Shown: piece after piece, positions 1 to 6,003 of the stretch
Position numbering within the stretch: position 1 is the stretch's first letter
How the letters are laid out: every line of letters starts with the position of its first letter
Assembly: GCA_937141995.1 (NCBI GenBank)
Contig: CAKZQX010001038.1
Coordinates: forward strand, 1 to 8,508
DNA from: an uncultured Chloroflexaceae bacterium
GTDB lineage: Bacteria > Chloroflexota > Chloroflexia > Chloroflexales > Chloroflexaceae
Length of the DNA: 8,508 nt
Direction of reading: 5' to 3'
Translations under genes and position numbers: made by a program
Notes under the pieces: generated by a model
Databases searched by the model: none
What the model was told of the DNA's origin: nothing
What the model saw: only the letters and a program-made list of their open reading frames with translations

Positions 1-312
1 AAAAAAGAGAACCGGAATTAAAGCCATGCCAAAAAGAGCCGGAATCAGGCGAGTGCTCCACTCACTGGTTCCTAACCCACGTAACAGCAGGCTTATTAGC
101 ATTGTTGAAACCGGAGAGCTAGTAGCATTTCCATTAGGAAAATCTTTGGTGTTCTCTATAGTAAATATCTCATCAATCCAAAAACTCCATTCACCCAACT
201 TATAGAAACGTAATACTCCGGCAAGTATGGTAATGCTAATGAGGATTATATATTGAAAGGATTGTCTGTTTTTGATGCTGATAGTGAGGTCATGCATGTT
301 TATTTTAATCAT
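1..312 (-). CDS. Glycosyltransferase family 39 (ArnT/PMT-like) membrane protein, N-terminal fragment
   Basis: The minus strand is open from an ATG at 312 to the window edge (104 codons, no stop), with an in-frame TGA two codons upstream of the ATG. A first membrane segment at about residues 20-37 (YIILISITILAGVLRF) is followed by the loop motif LGEWSFWIDEIFT, residues 39-51. It carries the Asp-Glu pair (D47, E48) that family-39/PMT/ArnT-type lipid-linked sugar transferases keep in the first external loop. STMLISLLLRGLG and then TRLIPALFGMALIPVLFF (87-104) match the usual start of the following transmembrane helices. Such proteins move a sugar from a polyprenyl-phosphate donor to a lipid, protein or glycan outside the membrane; the acceptor here is unknown. 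The usual length is 450-600 residues, so most of the gene lies beyond position 1. A second in-frame ATG at 297 is possible, but only the 312 start has a purine-rich stretch (aagaagag) upstream. Confidence 0.82.
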   Translation of the reverse strand, partial: MIKINMHDLTISIKNRQSFQYIILISITILAGVLRFYKLGEWSFWIDEIFTIENTKDFPNGNATSSPVSTMLISLLLRGLGTSEWSTRLIPALFGMALIPVLFF

Positions 313-453
313 GTTTTGTCACTCTTCTTAACAACTATAATAAATCAGCGTTCAAATACTATGTTATTTCTATCTGACGGTAGTGTCACTGAGGAGGGGT
401 GGAAGGTCAATAAATGCTCTCTCGCTTTTCACACGACGAACAGGTTACAGCAG

Positions 454-490
454 CCATAAGTCTACTAGATTGATAATGCCAGACTTATGG
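454..490. repeat. 10-bp perfect inverted repeat (hairpin)
   Basis: CCATAAGTCT at 454-463 is the exact reverse complement of AGACTTATGG at 481-490, with a 17-nt loop. It lies between the hisB stop and the start of the membrane glycosyltransferase. No T-run follows on either strand, so it is not a clear intrinsic terminator; it could be an operator or a weak transcript-end hairpin. Confidence 0.5.
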
Positions 491-610
491 TTCTGGGCCG
501 GAAAACTTATATATATCCTACTATCGCCAGATGAATGTCTTAAAACAAGGTTGTGCTGTTGAATGTTAGATTTGTCATCTTTTGGCCGATCCGGGGGATT
601 GGTCTGCTAC

Positions 611-735
611 TGATTTGTTGTCATCGCCACCGCAGTCACTGAGGACGCAGAGGTAATGCACGGGAACGGGCAGTGCTGTCTGTGCCCGTTGTGCCCGTTC
701 CCGTACATTGCTGGTTTGATAGCAAACTGGTATGC
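611..735 (+). repeat. Dispersed ~125-bp repeat, copy A, with internal 17-bp hairpin
   Basis: This stretch matches the reverse complement of about 3545-3672 along its length. The 19-mer at 612-630 (gatttgttgtcatcgccac) is identical to the minus strand of 3654-3672; a shared gaggacgcag and a shared acgggaacg follow. Inside it, 656-672 pairs with 692-708 with one mismatch (core ACGGGAACGGGCA / TGCCCGTTCCCGT), and TGCCCGTT occurs again in the loop at 683-690. No protein is credible here. The whole stretch from 313 to 841 has no gene I can support; it holds this repeat and the hairpin at 454-490. Confidence 0.7.
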
Positions 736-841
736 GGAGGAGAGTCTGGTCTGATCTGAAGCAGAAACCGGGCGGACGGGCCACTGCGAAAGATGAAGAT
801 ATAGGCAGGTGTTGGATGAATAAACGCTAACCTTGCAGGCG

Positions 842-1429
842 CTAGAGCACGCCTTTGGTGCTGGGCACCGAGCCGGCCAGTCGCTCATCGATGCGGGTCG
901 CCGCATCCAGTGCGCGCCCCAGCGCCTTGAAGATGCCCTCGACCTTGTGATGGTCATTGTGGCCGTAGAGCACCTGTGCGTGCAGGTTTAGTCGCCCGTG
1001 GAAGGCGATGCTCTCAAGCAGGTGCGGGATCAGGTCGGTGCCCAGTTGCCCCACACGCGGCGTCACAAAGGTGGCCTGCACCACACAGTAGGGCCGCCCG
1101 CCCAGGTCCACCGCAACCAGCGCCAGCGCCTCGTCCATAGGTACAAAGCTGTGGGCCGTGCGCACCAGTCCGCGCCGCTCGCCCAGCGCCTGGTTGAGCG
1201 CCTGCCCCAGGCAGATGCAGGTATCCTCGGCGGTGTGATGTTCATCGACATGCAGATCGCCCGTGGCCCGCACAGTCAGATCGAACAGGCCATGCTTTGC
1301 CCAGAGCGTCAGCATATGGTCGAGAAAGCCGACGCCGGTCTGCACCTCGGCATGTCCGCTTCCGTCGATGGTTAGCTCCAGATGAATATCAGTTTCGCCC
1401 GTCCGGCGATCAATCGTTGCATTGCGCAT
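842..1429 (-). CDS. hisB: Imidazoleglycerol-phosphate dehydratase
   Basis: This enzyme converts imidazole glycerol phosphate to imidazole acetol phosphate, the sixth step of histidine synthesis, in the cytoplasm. The 195-residue protein has the full monofunctional family length (about 190-200) and shows the expected metal-binding signatures in order: GFLDHML (residues 34-40), DEHHTAEDT (62-70) and [18 protein letters not shown] (about 157-174). It ends in the typical PSTKGVL tail. The metal ligands, two Mn in the known family, are the His and Glu residues of the HHTAED and HHKVE motifs. No phosphatase domain is fused; that activity is probably supplied by the neighbouring hisN. The ATG at 1429 gives the standard family N-terminus ([15 protein letters not shown]), but only a weak GGAT lies upstream. 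It is the last gene of hisC-hisN-hisB, 52 bp after the hisN stop. No clear terminator follows. Confidence 0.97.
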   Translation of the reverse strand: MRNATIDRRTGETDIHLELTIDGSGHAEVQTGVGFLDHMLTLWAKHGLFDLTVRATGDLHVDEHHTAEDTCICLGQALNQALGERRGLVRTAHSFVPMDEALALVAVDLGGRPYCVVQATFVTPRVGQLGTDLIPHLLESIAFHGRLNLHAQVLYGHNDHHKVEGIFKALGRALDAATRIDERLAGSVPSTKGVL

Positions 1430-1436
1430 AGGTTTG

Positions 1437-1464
1437 ATCCGTAGTTCGTAATCCGTAGTCCGTA
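1437..1464. repeat. 14-bp tandem duplication between hisN and hisB
   Basis: ATCCGTAGTTCGTA (1437-1450) is followed directly by ATCCGTAGTCCGTA (1451-1464), 13 of 14 bases identical. It fills the region where the hisB ribosome-binding site would be expected, which may explain why none is obvious. Confidence 0.75.
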
Positions 1465-1481
1465 ACTTCGGTTCTTATCCT

Positions 1482-2255
1482 TTATTTTCCGATGAGGGCG
1501 AGGACTTCATCCAGGACCAGGCCGTTAGTGCCCAACCCCTCTTCCCCGGCGATGGTCGGAACGCCGCGCCAGTCGGTGAAGGTACCGCCCGCCTCCTGCA
1601 TGATCGGCAACAGCGCCGCCGCATCCCAGATATTCATCACCGGGTCCAGCATGGCTTCGGCCCGCCCGGTGGCAACCAGCAGGTAGCCGTAGCAATCGCC
1701 CCAGGTGCGAAACTCGCCCGCCGCCGCAACCAGCCGCGCAAATGCCTCGCCCTTACCATAGCGGTCATAGCGATTCGCCCGCGTCGCCAGCAGCAGCCCC
1801 TCCGACAGCGTTGTGACCGACGAAACCCGGCAGGGCCGCCCATTCCACCAGCAGCCCAGCCCCCGCGCCGCATAGACAATCTCGTCCAGCGCGGGGATAT
1901 TGACCACGCCCAGCACCGGCTCCCCGGCCTGCTCCAGGCCCAGCATCACCCCGTAGAGCGGCACCCCGCGAATAAACGACTTGGTGCCGTCAATCGGGTC
2001 GATAATCCAGCGCCACGCCGCATCGCTGCTGCCGGTCGCGCCCTCCTCCTCACCCAGCAGGGCATGGTCGGGATAGCGTGCGCTGATCACGGCCCGCAGG
2101 TAGCTCTCAGCCTCCCGGTCGGCAACGGTAACGGGCGACTCATCGGCCTTGCGGTCAATCGCCACGCCCGCCTGAAAGTAGCGCCGGGTGATCTTGCCGG
2201 CCTGCCAGGCGATTTCGTGCGCAAAGGTGAGCAGTTCATCGAGTGTCTCCGCCAT
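1482..2255 (-). CDS. hisN: Histidinol-phosphatase, inositol-monophosphatase family
   Basis: This 257-residue protein of the Mg-dependent inositol monophosphatase superfamily most likely dephosphorylates L-histidinol phosphate, the eighth step of histidine synthesis. The metal site is complete: GEEEG (residues 68-72), DPIDGT (86-91, with D86, D89, G90 and T91) and WDAAA (210-214), plus the early SPVTVAD motif (40-46). The start is set at the ATG at 2255 because AGGAGG lies 5-6 nt upstream and the protein then begins MAETLDELLTFAHEIA, as in the family. The frame stays open to 2303, but those 16 extra codons come from the repeat at 2268-2339 and only mimic a signal peptide. The substrate is inferred from the position between hisC and hisB and from the absence of a phosphatase domain on HisB; the family also includes inositol-phosphate, PAP and fructose-bisphosphate phosphatases. 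The spacing is 85 bp after hisC and 52 bp before hisB. Confidence 0.88.
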   Translation of the reverse strand: MAETLDELLTFAHEIAWQAGKITRRYFQAGVAIDRKADESPVTVADREAESYLRAVISARYPDHALLGEEEGATGSSDAAWRWIIDPIDGTKSFIRGVPLYGVMLGLEQAGEPVLGVVNIPALDEIVYAARGLGCWWNGRPCRVSSVTTLSEGLLLATRANRYDRYGKGEAFARLVAAAGEFRTWGDCYGYLLVATGRAEAMLDPVMNIWDAAALLPIMQEAGGTFTDWRGVPTIAGEEGLGTNGLVLDEVLALIGK

Positions 2256-2258
2256 AAC

Positions 2259-2266
2259 TCCTCCTG
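2259..2266 (-). promoter_or_regulatory. Strong ribosome-binding site deciding the hisN start
   Basis: On the minus strand GCAGGAGGAGTT precedes the ATG at 2255. This near-perfect Shine-Dalgarno sequence at normal spacing rules out the upstream in-frame ATG at 2303, which falls inside repeat sequence. Confidence 0.85.
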
Positions 2267-2267
2267 C

Positions 2268-2339
2268 AAAGAACAGAGAACAAAGAACAGAGAACAAGAT
2301 CACGGTATTTGTTCTTTGTTCTTTCGGTTCTTTGTTCTT
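2268..2339. repeat. Tandem 14-bp repeats forming a large inverted repeat between hisC and hisN
   Basis: AAAGAACAGAGAAC occurs twice head to tail (2268-2281, 2282-2295). After 15 bp, GTTCTTTGTTCTT occurs twice (2311-2323, 2327-2339). The right units are the reverse complement of the left ones with one mismatch, so the transcript could fold into a long hairpin with a 15-nt loop in the 85-bp hisC-hisN gap. It ends one base before the hisC stop and just upstream of the hisN ribosome site, and it leaves that site unpaired. It could reduce read-through or stabilise transcript ends, but the low-complexity units suggest slippage-prone repeat DNA rather than a defined regulator. Confidence 0.8.
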
Positions 2340-2340
2340 G

Positions 2341-3450
2341 CTACCGTTTTAACGCCTGTAATAATCTGTCGTTCTGCTCCGGTGTGCCGACGCTGATGCG
2401 GATACAGTCGCGCAGCCCCGGCTTGCGATAGTAGCGCACCAGGATGCCCTCCCGCTCCAGCGCCTGCTTGAGGTCGCCGGCATTGCCCTCCCGCACCCGG
2501 CAGAGGATAAAGTTAGCATGACTGGGGTAGACCTGCAGGAAGGGCAGGGTCTGCAACTCCGCCAGCAACTGCTCGCGCCCGGCGACGATGCGCGCCACAT
2601 TCGCCCGCAGGTAGTCCAGATCCGCGAGTGAGGCCAGCGCAGCCACTTGCGCCGCCAGGTTGACATTGTAGGGCTGCTTGATCTTCCAGAGATGCGCGGC
2701 CAACTCCTCCGGCATCAGGCCATAGCCCACGCGCAACCCGGCCAACCCGGCCCACTTGCTGAAGGTTCGCAGCACCACCAGGTTTTCATACCGCCCCACC
2801 CAACTGCTCACGCCAGTCTGCCCGTTGCCGGTCGGCCCCGGGCTTTCGGCAAACTCGATATAGGCTTCATCCACCACCACCAGCAGCGGTAACTGCAGCA
2901 GCCGTTCGATCTCCTCGGGGGGCGTCAGGTTGCCGCTGGGGTTATTAGGCGAGGTCAGGAAGAGCAGCTTCGCGCCAGTCGCAGCGGCGGCCTGCTCAAT
3001 CGCCGGAACATCCAGCGCAAAATCGGCGCGGCGCGGCACCTCCACCACGCGGCCCGCGCAGACCGCCGTGTCGAAGGCGTACATGCCAAAGGTGGGCGGG
3101 CAGTCGATCACCGCATCGCCGGGCTGCAGAAACAGCCGCAGCAGCAGATCGATCACCTCATCGGCCCCGGAGCCGCAGACGATCCGCTCAACCGGCTGGC
3201 CGGTGTAGGCGCTCAACGCCTGTCGCAACCGGGAATGCTCCGGATCGGGATAGATCGCATAGTGCGGCTCGGCCGCCAGCGCCGCCAGCGCGCGCGGCGC
3301 GGGACCATAGGGATTCTCATTGGCATCCAGCTTGATAATCCGCTCAACCGGCAGCCCCAGCCGCGCCGCCAGCACATCGAGCGGCACAATTGGCGTGTAG
3401 GGCTCCAATTCGGCAATATCCGGGCGTATCAGATCGGCAATCCGCGACAT
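2341..3450 (-). CDS. hisC: Histidinol-phosphate aminotransferase
   Basis: This PLP-dependent enzyme swaps an amino group between glutamate and imidazole acetol phosphate, giving L-histidinol phosphate (step seven of histidine synthesis). The 369-residue length is normal for class I/II HisC. Visible motifs are [10 protein letters not shown] (41-50), YPDP (67-70), [12 protein letters not shown] (92-103), TSPNNPSGN (166-174), VVDEAYIEF (192-200, with D194 for the PLP ring nitrogen) and [16 protein letters not shown] (229-244). The last holds the Schiff-base lysine K232 and the phosphate-binding R240; R351 in RISVG is the expected substrate-carboxylate arginine. AGGAG lies 8 nt before the ATG at 3450, and an extended -10 box lies 40 nt upstream of that. 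It is the first gene of the set, followed by hisN and hisB. A slightly long loop at 201-220 ([11 protein letters not shown]) is the only oddity. Confidence 0.97.
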   Translation of the reverse strand: MSRIADLIRPDIAELEPYTPIVPLDVLAARLGLPVERIIKLDANENPYGPAPRALAALAAEPHYAIYPDPEHSRLRQALSAYTGQPVERIVCGSGADEVIDLLLRLFLQPGDAVIDCPPTFGMYAFDTAVCAGRVVEVPRRADFALDVPAIEQAAAATGAKLLFLTSPNNPSGNLTPPEEIERLLQLPLLVVVDEAYIEFAESPGPTGNGQTGVSSWVGRYENLVVLRTFSKWAGLAGLRVGYGLMPEELAAHLWKIKQPYNVNLAAQVAALASLADLDYLRANVARIVAGREQLLAELQTLPFLQVYPSHANFILCRVREGNAGDLKQALEREGILVRYYRKPGLRDCIRISVGTPEQNDRLLQALKR

Positions 3451-3490
3451 ACGCTGCTCCTGCGCTGCTTCGAGACTCTCGTCAGTCCGT

Positions 3491-3499
3491 AGTATAGCA
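3491..3499 (-). promoter_or_regulatory. Extended -10 promoter element for hisC-hisN-hisB
   Basis: On the minus strand TG-C-TATACT ends 40 nt before the hisC ATG, with ATG and -10 placed like the two accessory promoters described below. No good -35 box is visible, which fits extended -10 promoters. The plus-strand 11-mer agtatagcatg (3491-3501) is repeated exactly at 5633-5643 in front of the antitoxin gene. Confidence 0.5.
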
Positions 3500-3544
3500 T
3501 GCCCTTGCGGTTGCAGTGACGCAGCATTGCAGCACGACCGTTAT

Positions 3545-3672
3545 GCCGATGCTTATACCAATGTGCCGGCAAACAGCAATCAACCGGAACGGGCGCAACC
3601 GACGCAACGGCGGCACGTTCCCGTTGATCATCGCTGCGTCCTCGGTGTGCGCAGTGGCGATGACAACAAATC
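3545..3672 (-). repeat. Dispersed ~125-bp repeat, copy B (inverted relative to copy A)
   Basis: Read on the minus strand from 3672, this repeats the sequence of 611-735: an identical 19-mer (3654-3672), then gaggacgcag, then acgggaacg, and it ends in an attgctg-like block. Like copy A it contains a hairpin: CAACCGGAACG (3581-3591) against CGTTCCCGTTG (3616-3626), one mismatch. It begins only 4 bp after the DUF4058 stop codon and fills most of the gap to hisC. Copies A and B point toward each other and bracket the three his genes. Confidence 0.7.
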
Positions 3673-3676
3673 GGTA

Positions 3677-4471
3677 TCAGGTGCGCAATCCGCGCTCACG
3701 CAGACGGGCATCAAGCCAGGTGGCATCGTCGGGGGAAAGGTCCGGCGGAGGTGGATCGGCGCGATAATCAACCTGCAGATCATAGCGCGCATTACGGTAG
3801 ACCTGCTGCACCACCTGAGTGAGCGATAGGGCGACATCCGGATCGGGATAGCGCAGGGGTACCGGCACGGTTGGCAGCGGTTGTTGCAGGGCGCAGGGCC
3901 AGATGGCGATTTCGGGTCGGCGTTCCGCCCGGCTCAGGAGGATAAAGTAGGGGGCGTCGGGCAGAGTTCTGGGGTGTGCTACCTGTGGCCGGCGACCGTT
4001 CCGCAACAGGTCAACTTCGAGGAGATGCGCATCACTGCGGAATAACTCCTGCCGCTTTTTCTCATAGGCATCGGCCCCCTCGGCCCCCGGGCGCTTGTTA
4101 ACCGGGGCGAGCAGTTCAATCGCCGTGACCAGCGTTTCTTCACCGATGGCGCGAATCTCGATGCGTGCATAGCGGGTCGGCAGTTCCATCAGCGTGGTAC
4201 CGAGGAGTGGAGGGGTATCAATAGCCGCTGAAACCTCCGGTACGCCTGGTTCCTCCCGTTCATACACGGCAACATCCGGCACGATGGCCCGGCGCGCCGG
4301 CGCAATTTCGATCTGCTCAAAGGCAACATACGGAGTGATCTGCGCAATGTAGCGGGGCACAAGTTGCGGCTGAAGCTGGTCGCGTATCGCTGTGATAAAC
4401 CCGGCCTGTACATCGGGCCAGCGGCGCGGCAGCTCGAGATAGGGGTCCATTCCCGGAAATGGCGGCTCCAT
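3677..4471 (-). CDS. DUF4058 family protein
   Basis: This 264-residue protein opens with the hallmark MEPPFPGMDPYLELPRRWPDVQAGF of DUF4058, a family common in Chloroflexota, cyanobacteria and planctomycetes with no established function. Later family blocks are VPDVAVYER (about residues 66-74), RIEIRAIGEETLVTAIELLAPVNKRPG (about 103-129), YEKKRQELFRSDAHLLEVDLLRNGRRP and a basic C-terminus. The order of acidic residue, IELL.P.NK, Y..KR and hydrophobic strand resembles the core of Uma2-like PD-(D/E)XK folds, so a nuclease-related fold is possible, but that is inference. The start is placed at 4471: AAAGGAG lies 8 nt upstream and the family N-terminus begins exactly there. The frame extends 53 codons further to 4630, but that stretch is repeat DNA. 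A weak TG-G-TATCAT -10-like box (4500-4508) lies 28 nt upstream of the start. Repeat copy B follows the stop almost at once. Confidence 0.88.
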   Translation of the reverse strand: MEPPFPGMDPYLELPRRWPDVQAGFITAIRDQLQPQLVPRYIAQITPYVAFEQIEIAPARRAIVPDVAVYEREEPGVPEVSAAIDTPPLLGTTLMELPTRYARIEIRAIGEETLVTAIELLAPVNKRPGAEGADAYEKKRQELFRSDAHLLEVDLLRNGRRPQVAHPRTLPDAPYFILLSRAERRPEIAIWPCALQQPLPTVPVPLRYPDPDVALSLTQVVQQVYRNARYDLQVDYRADPPPPDLSPDDATWLDARLRERGLRT

Positions 4472-4538
4472 ATGGATGACTCCTTTCTGCTGCCCTGCCA
4501 TGATACCATGTTTGATGGTGTGCATGCTCGTGGTGGGT

Positions 4539-4660
4539 GCAGCAGTGGCCCGGCGGCCAGGCAACCATCCATGGCCAGGGTGGGGAACAATTGCCTGTAG
4601 GGGCGCAGCATTGGCCTGGCGGTCAGGCAACCACGGCGGAGGTGGGGGATAATTGCCAGC
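4539..4660. repeat. Imperfect tandem repeat (two ~62-66-bp units) upstream of the DUF4058 gene
   Basis: The unit at 4539-4604 (gcagcagtggcccggcgg, then caggcaacc, then ggggaacaattgcc) recurs at 4605-4660 (gcagcattggcctggcgg, then caggcaacc, then ggggataattgcc). The offset is 66 bp at the caggcaacc block and 62 bp at aattgcc, so there is a small deletion between them. The 478-bp gap from 4472 to 4949 has no gene; it holds this repeat, a 19-bp inverted repeat, an octamer array and a partial attC-like repeat. Confidence 0.7.
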
Positions 4661-4705
4661 AAGGAAATTACAACCGGGTTGCGGCAGCCAATGCTGCGCC
4701 CCTAC
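4597..4705. repeat. 19-bp perfect inverted repeat
   Basis: GTAGGGGCGCAGCATTGGC at 4597-4615 is the exact reverse complement of GCCAATGCTGCGCCCCTAC at 4687-4705, enclosing 71 bp. The left arm sits at the junction of the two tandem units and the right arm abuts the octamer array. Perfect terminal arms around a short non-coding core look like a small MITE-type element about 109 bp long, but no target duplication is evident. Confidence 0.7.
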
Positions 4706-4763
4706 GCGTCATCGTGTCATCGCGTCATCGCATCACCATCGCATCACCGCATCGCCGCATCAT
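4705..4763. repeat. Octamer tandem array (cgcatcat-like)
   Basis: Seven 8-bp units can be laid out: cgcgtcat, cgtgtcat, cgcgtcat and cgcatcac (4705-4736), then an extra cat, then cgcatcac, cgcatcgc and cgcatcat (4740-4763). The consensus is CGCRTCAY. No promoter or gene is attached. It looks like a slippage-generated minisatellite. Confidence 0.8.
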
Positions 4764-4767
4764 CCCA

Positions 4768-4858
4768 CTGCACCCACCAGAGGCACAGCACGACCCGCCA
4801 AAGTCGCGCCCAGGTGGGGTCCACGCCCGCGGCGTCCGTGTGGACGGCGGTGTTGGGA
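4768..4858 (-). repeat. attC-like repeat, copy 1 (truncated)
   Basis: Read on the minus strand from 4858 (TCCCAAC), about 90 bp match the other two copies: accgccgtccacacggacgc (4851-4832) is identical to copy 3, and gcgactttgg near 4803 is shared as well. Homology fades near 4768, where the octamer array begins. The far GTTGGGC box of the complete copies is missing, and the near box is TCCCAAC instead of RYYYAAC. It lies 91 bp downstream of the PIN toxin stop, in the same orientation as copies 2 and 3. Confidence 0.7.
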
Positions 4859-4949
4859 CGCTGTAGGAATTGCAAAGCTATTCACACCAACGTACCTGTT
4901 TCTGTATTTTTATGAAAGCTTATTTCTATCTCTTTCGTATTTATATTCT

Positions 4950-5363
4950 TTACATATCATTGCTTCGAACAAAGTCGCCGGGAGTAACAATAGAAATCCC
5001 ACGGTACGGATGAAGTTCCAGAAGATCCTTATCTCCGCTGAGGATAGCCGTCGCGCTTCCGGTGAGGGCCAACTCCAAAAATTTGTTATCGTTGGGATCA
5101 CGACAGTCAGTGACATGGGTGGTAATCGTGAGGAGGGTTGTCTGCCGAAGCAGCAATGATACTACTAATCGCCGGTTCGTCTGGGGAATATAACGGTCAA
5201 ACTTTGGCCGTGTAATAACCTGCATGACCTCCAAGATAGTTGGTTCTGAAACGAACAGTTCCCCAAGCGTAAGCACTTTATCGAGTGCCTGGCGTGCAAT
5301 CGATTGGGGAAGGAGTACGGCACTAATACATGTGTTTGTATCAACAACGTAGCGCTTACTCAT
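4950..5363 (-). CDS. PIN-domain toxin, COG1569-type
   Basis: This is a 137-residue single-domain PIN ribonuclease of the kind annotated as a toxin component of type II toxin-antitoxin systems; such toxins cut RNA with a Mg-dependent acidic site. The N-terminal strand YVVDTNTCISAVL holds D8, EPTILEV supplies E40 and E45, DCRDPNDNKFLELAL (86-100) supplies D89 and D92, and ILSGDKDLLEL (107-117) supplies D111 and D113. This matches the COG1569 pattern (D.NDN.FLELA, then a GD.DLL turn). The family site therefore looks intact. The start codon overlaps the end of the upstream antitoxin gene (ATGAGTAA), so the two are translationally coupled. The target RNA cannot be read from sequence. The gene is more AT-rich than the his genes. 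Confidence 0.9.
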   Translation of the reverse strand: MSKRYVVDTNTCISAVLLPQSIARQALDKVLTLGELFVSEPTILEVMQVITRPKFDRYIPQTNRRLVVSLLLRQTTLLTITTHVTDCRDPNDNKFLELALTGSATAILSGDKDLLELHPYRGISIVTPGDFVRSNDM

Positions 5364-5589
5364 CTTCGTTTAACAGTTGGTCGAGAATCTCGGGAGTTAA
5401 TCCTCGTCGCTGTGCCTCATTTCCAATGACATCCAGTATGTGCTGTGCAGAGAGCGTATCAGGCATGATCATATCTTGCAGAAAGAGACGAATGAGAAGG
5501 TTAATCTTCTGCCGCTCTTCGTCGGATGCAGTATTATATTTTTCAGCCACATCTTTATCGAGTGTAATAGTAATCGTTGCTTCACTCAT
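5356..5589 (-). CDS. Putative antitoxin partner of the PIN toxin
   Basis: This 77-residue acidic protein has the beginning ATITITLDKDVAEKYNTASDEERQKINLLIRLFLQD, then a helical C-terminus ending DQLLNEDE. A short N-terminal strand followed by two helices resembles the small ribbon-helix-helix-like antitoxins paired with PIN toxins in cyanobacteria and Chloroflexota; the fold call is inference. In known pairs such a protein would bind the promoter through its N-terminus and the toxin through its acidic C-terminus, autoregulating the operon. Gene order (antitoxin first), the 8-bp overlap with the toxin start, and a -10 box 43 nt upstream all fit a two-gene TA operon. Only a weak GGGCG ribosome site is seen before the ATG at 5589. 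Confidence 0.8.
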   Translation of the reverse strand: MSEATITITLDKDVAEKYNTASDEERQKINLLIRLFLQDMIMPDTLSAQHILDVIGNEAQRRGLTPEILDQLLNEDE

Positions 5590-5632
5590 TGTACACGCCC
5601 TTCATATTCATAACTGCCAGACCTCGATCACG

Positions 5633-5641
5633 AGTATAGCA
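5633..5641 (-). promoter_or_regulatory. Extended -10 promoter element for the antitoxin-toxin operon
   Basis: TG-C-TATACT on the minus strand ends 43 nt before the antitoxin ATG. It shares an 11-bp identity with the hisC promoter. CTCG-atca-CGAG at 5623-5634 overlaps its downstream edge and could serve as an operator half-site pair, but 4-bp arms are weak evidence. Confidence 0.5.
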
Positions 5642-5708
5642 TGTATTGGAACGGCGTGCTCCACGGTTCCGTTTGCAACATAATCTGATGGTAGTGCCGT
5701 CTGTAGCG

Positions 5709-5843
5709 GCCCAACGGTGGCCGTCACCGGCGCTGCCGGCAGGCGTGGGGATCGCCGCCCACCACTGGCACACACCAACCGTTCAAAGTCGTGCCCAGTT
5801 CAAGGCCGCGCCGGCGGCGTCCGAGTGCAAGGCGCTGTTGGGT
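5709..5843 (-). repeat. attC-like 135-bp repeat, copy 2 (complete)
   Basis: On the minus strand it starts with ACCCAAC (5843-5837, fits RYYYAAC) and ends with GTTGGGC (5715-5709, fits GTTRRRY), so the ends pair. Aligned without gaps to copy 3 (6652-6786) I count 27 differences in 135. An inner pair, CCGGCGC (repeat bases 30-36) with GCGCCGG (111-117), is unchanged in both copies, while the centre (81-110) and the stretch beside the last box vary most. It lies in the Uma2-to-antitoxin gap. The rest of that gap (5844-6003) is AT-rich with no gene, apart from a 10-bp palindrome AAAGATCTTT at 5992-6001 just after the Uma2 stop. Confidence 0.8.
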
Positions 5844-6003
5844 TAGCCTACAACGAGGTGAAATGCCGCACATAAACCAGGTTCTGAACTATTAGACTTT
5901 TATTTGTGCTATTTTAGGAAACACCCTACTATTTTATTGATATTTATTTAACCAATAACTATAATCCGCTTTTTATCAGCCTTGCCCGTTTAAAGATCTT
6001 TCT

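Noticed and set aside
253..459. Plus-strand 68-codon open frame beginning with TTG
   Set aside because: It has no recognisable motif, overlaps the start of the clear family-39 glycosyltransferase on the other strand, and its second half runs into the hairpin region.
575..957. Minus-strand open frames of 69 and 116 codons
   Set aside because: One is a translation of repeat copy A; the other overlaps the 3' end of hisB in another frame. Similar peptide text (ASSV.AVAMTTN) appears from repeat copy B, showing it is repeat DNA rather than protein conservation.
4472..4630. 53-codon N-terminal extension of the DUF4058 gene
   Set aside because: The DUF4058 family begins at MEPPFPGMDPYLE, a ribosome site lies just before that Met, and the upstream codons fall in tandem-repeat DNA.
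4705..4763. CRISPR array
   Set aside because: Units are 8 bp and contiguous, with no spacers.
4653..5159. Plus-strand 168-codon open frame
   Set aside because: It translates the octamer array (His/Ser/Ile-rich run), the truncated attC-like repeat and then the reverse strand of the PIN toxin. No domain and no ribosome site.
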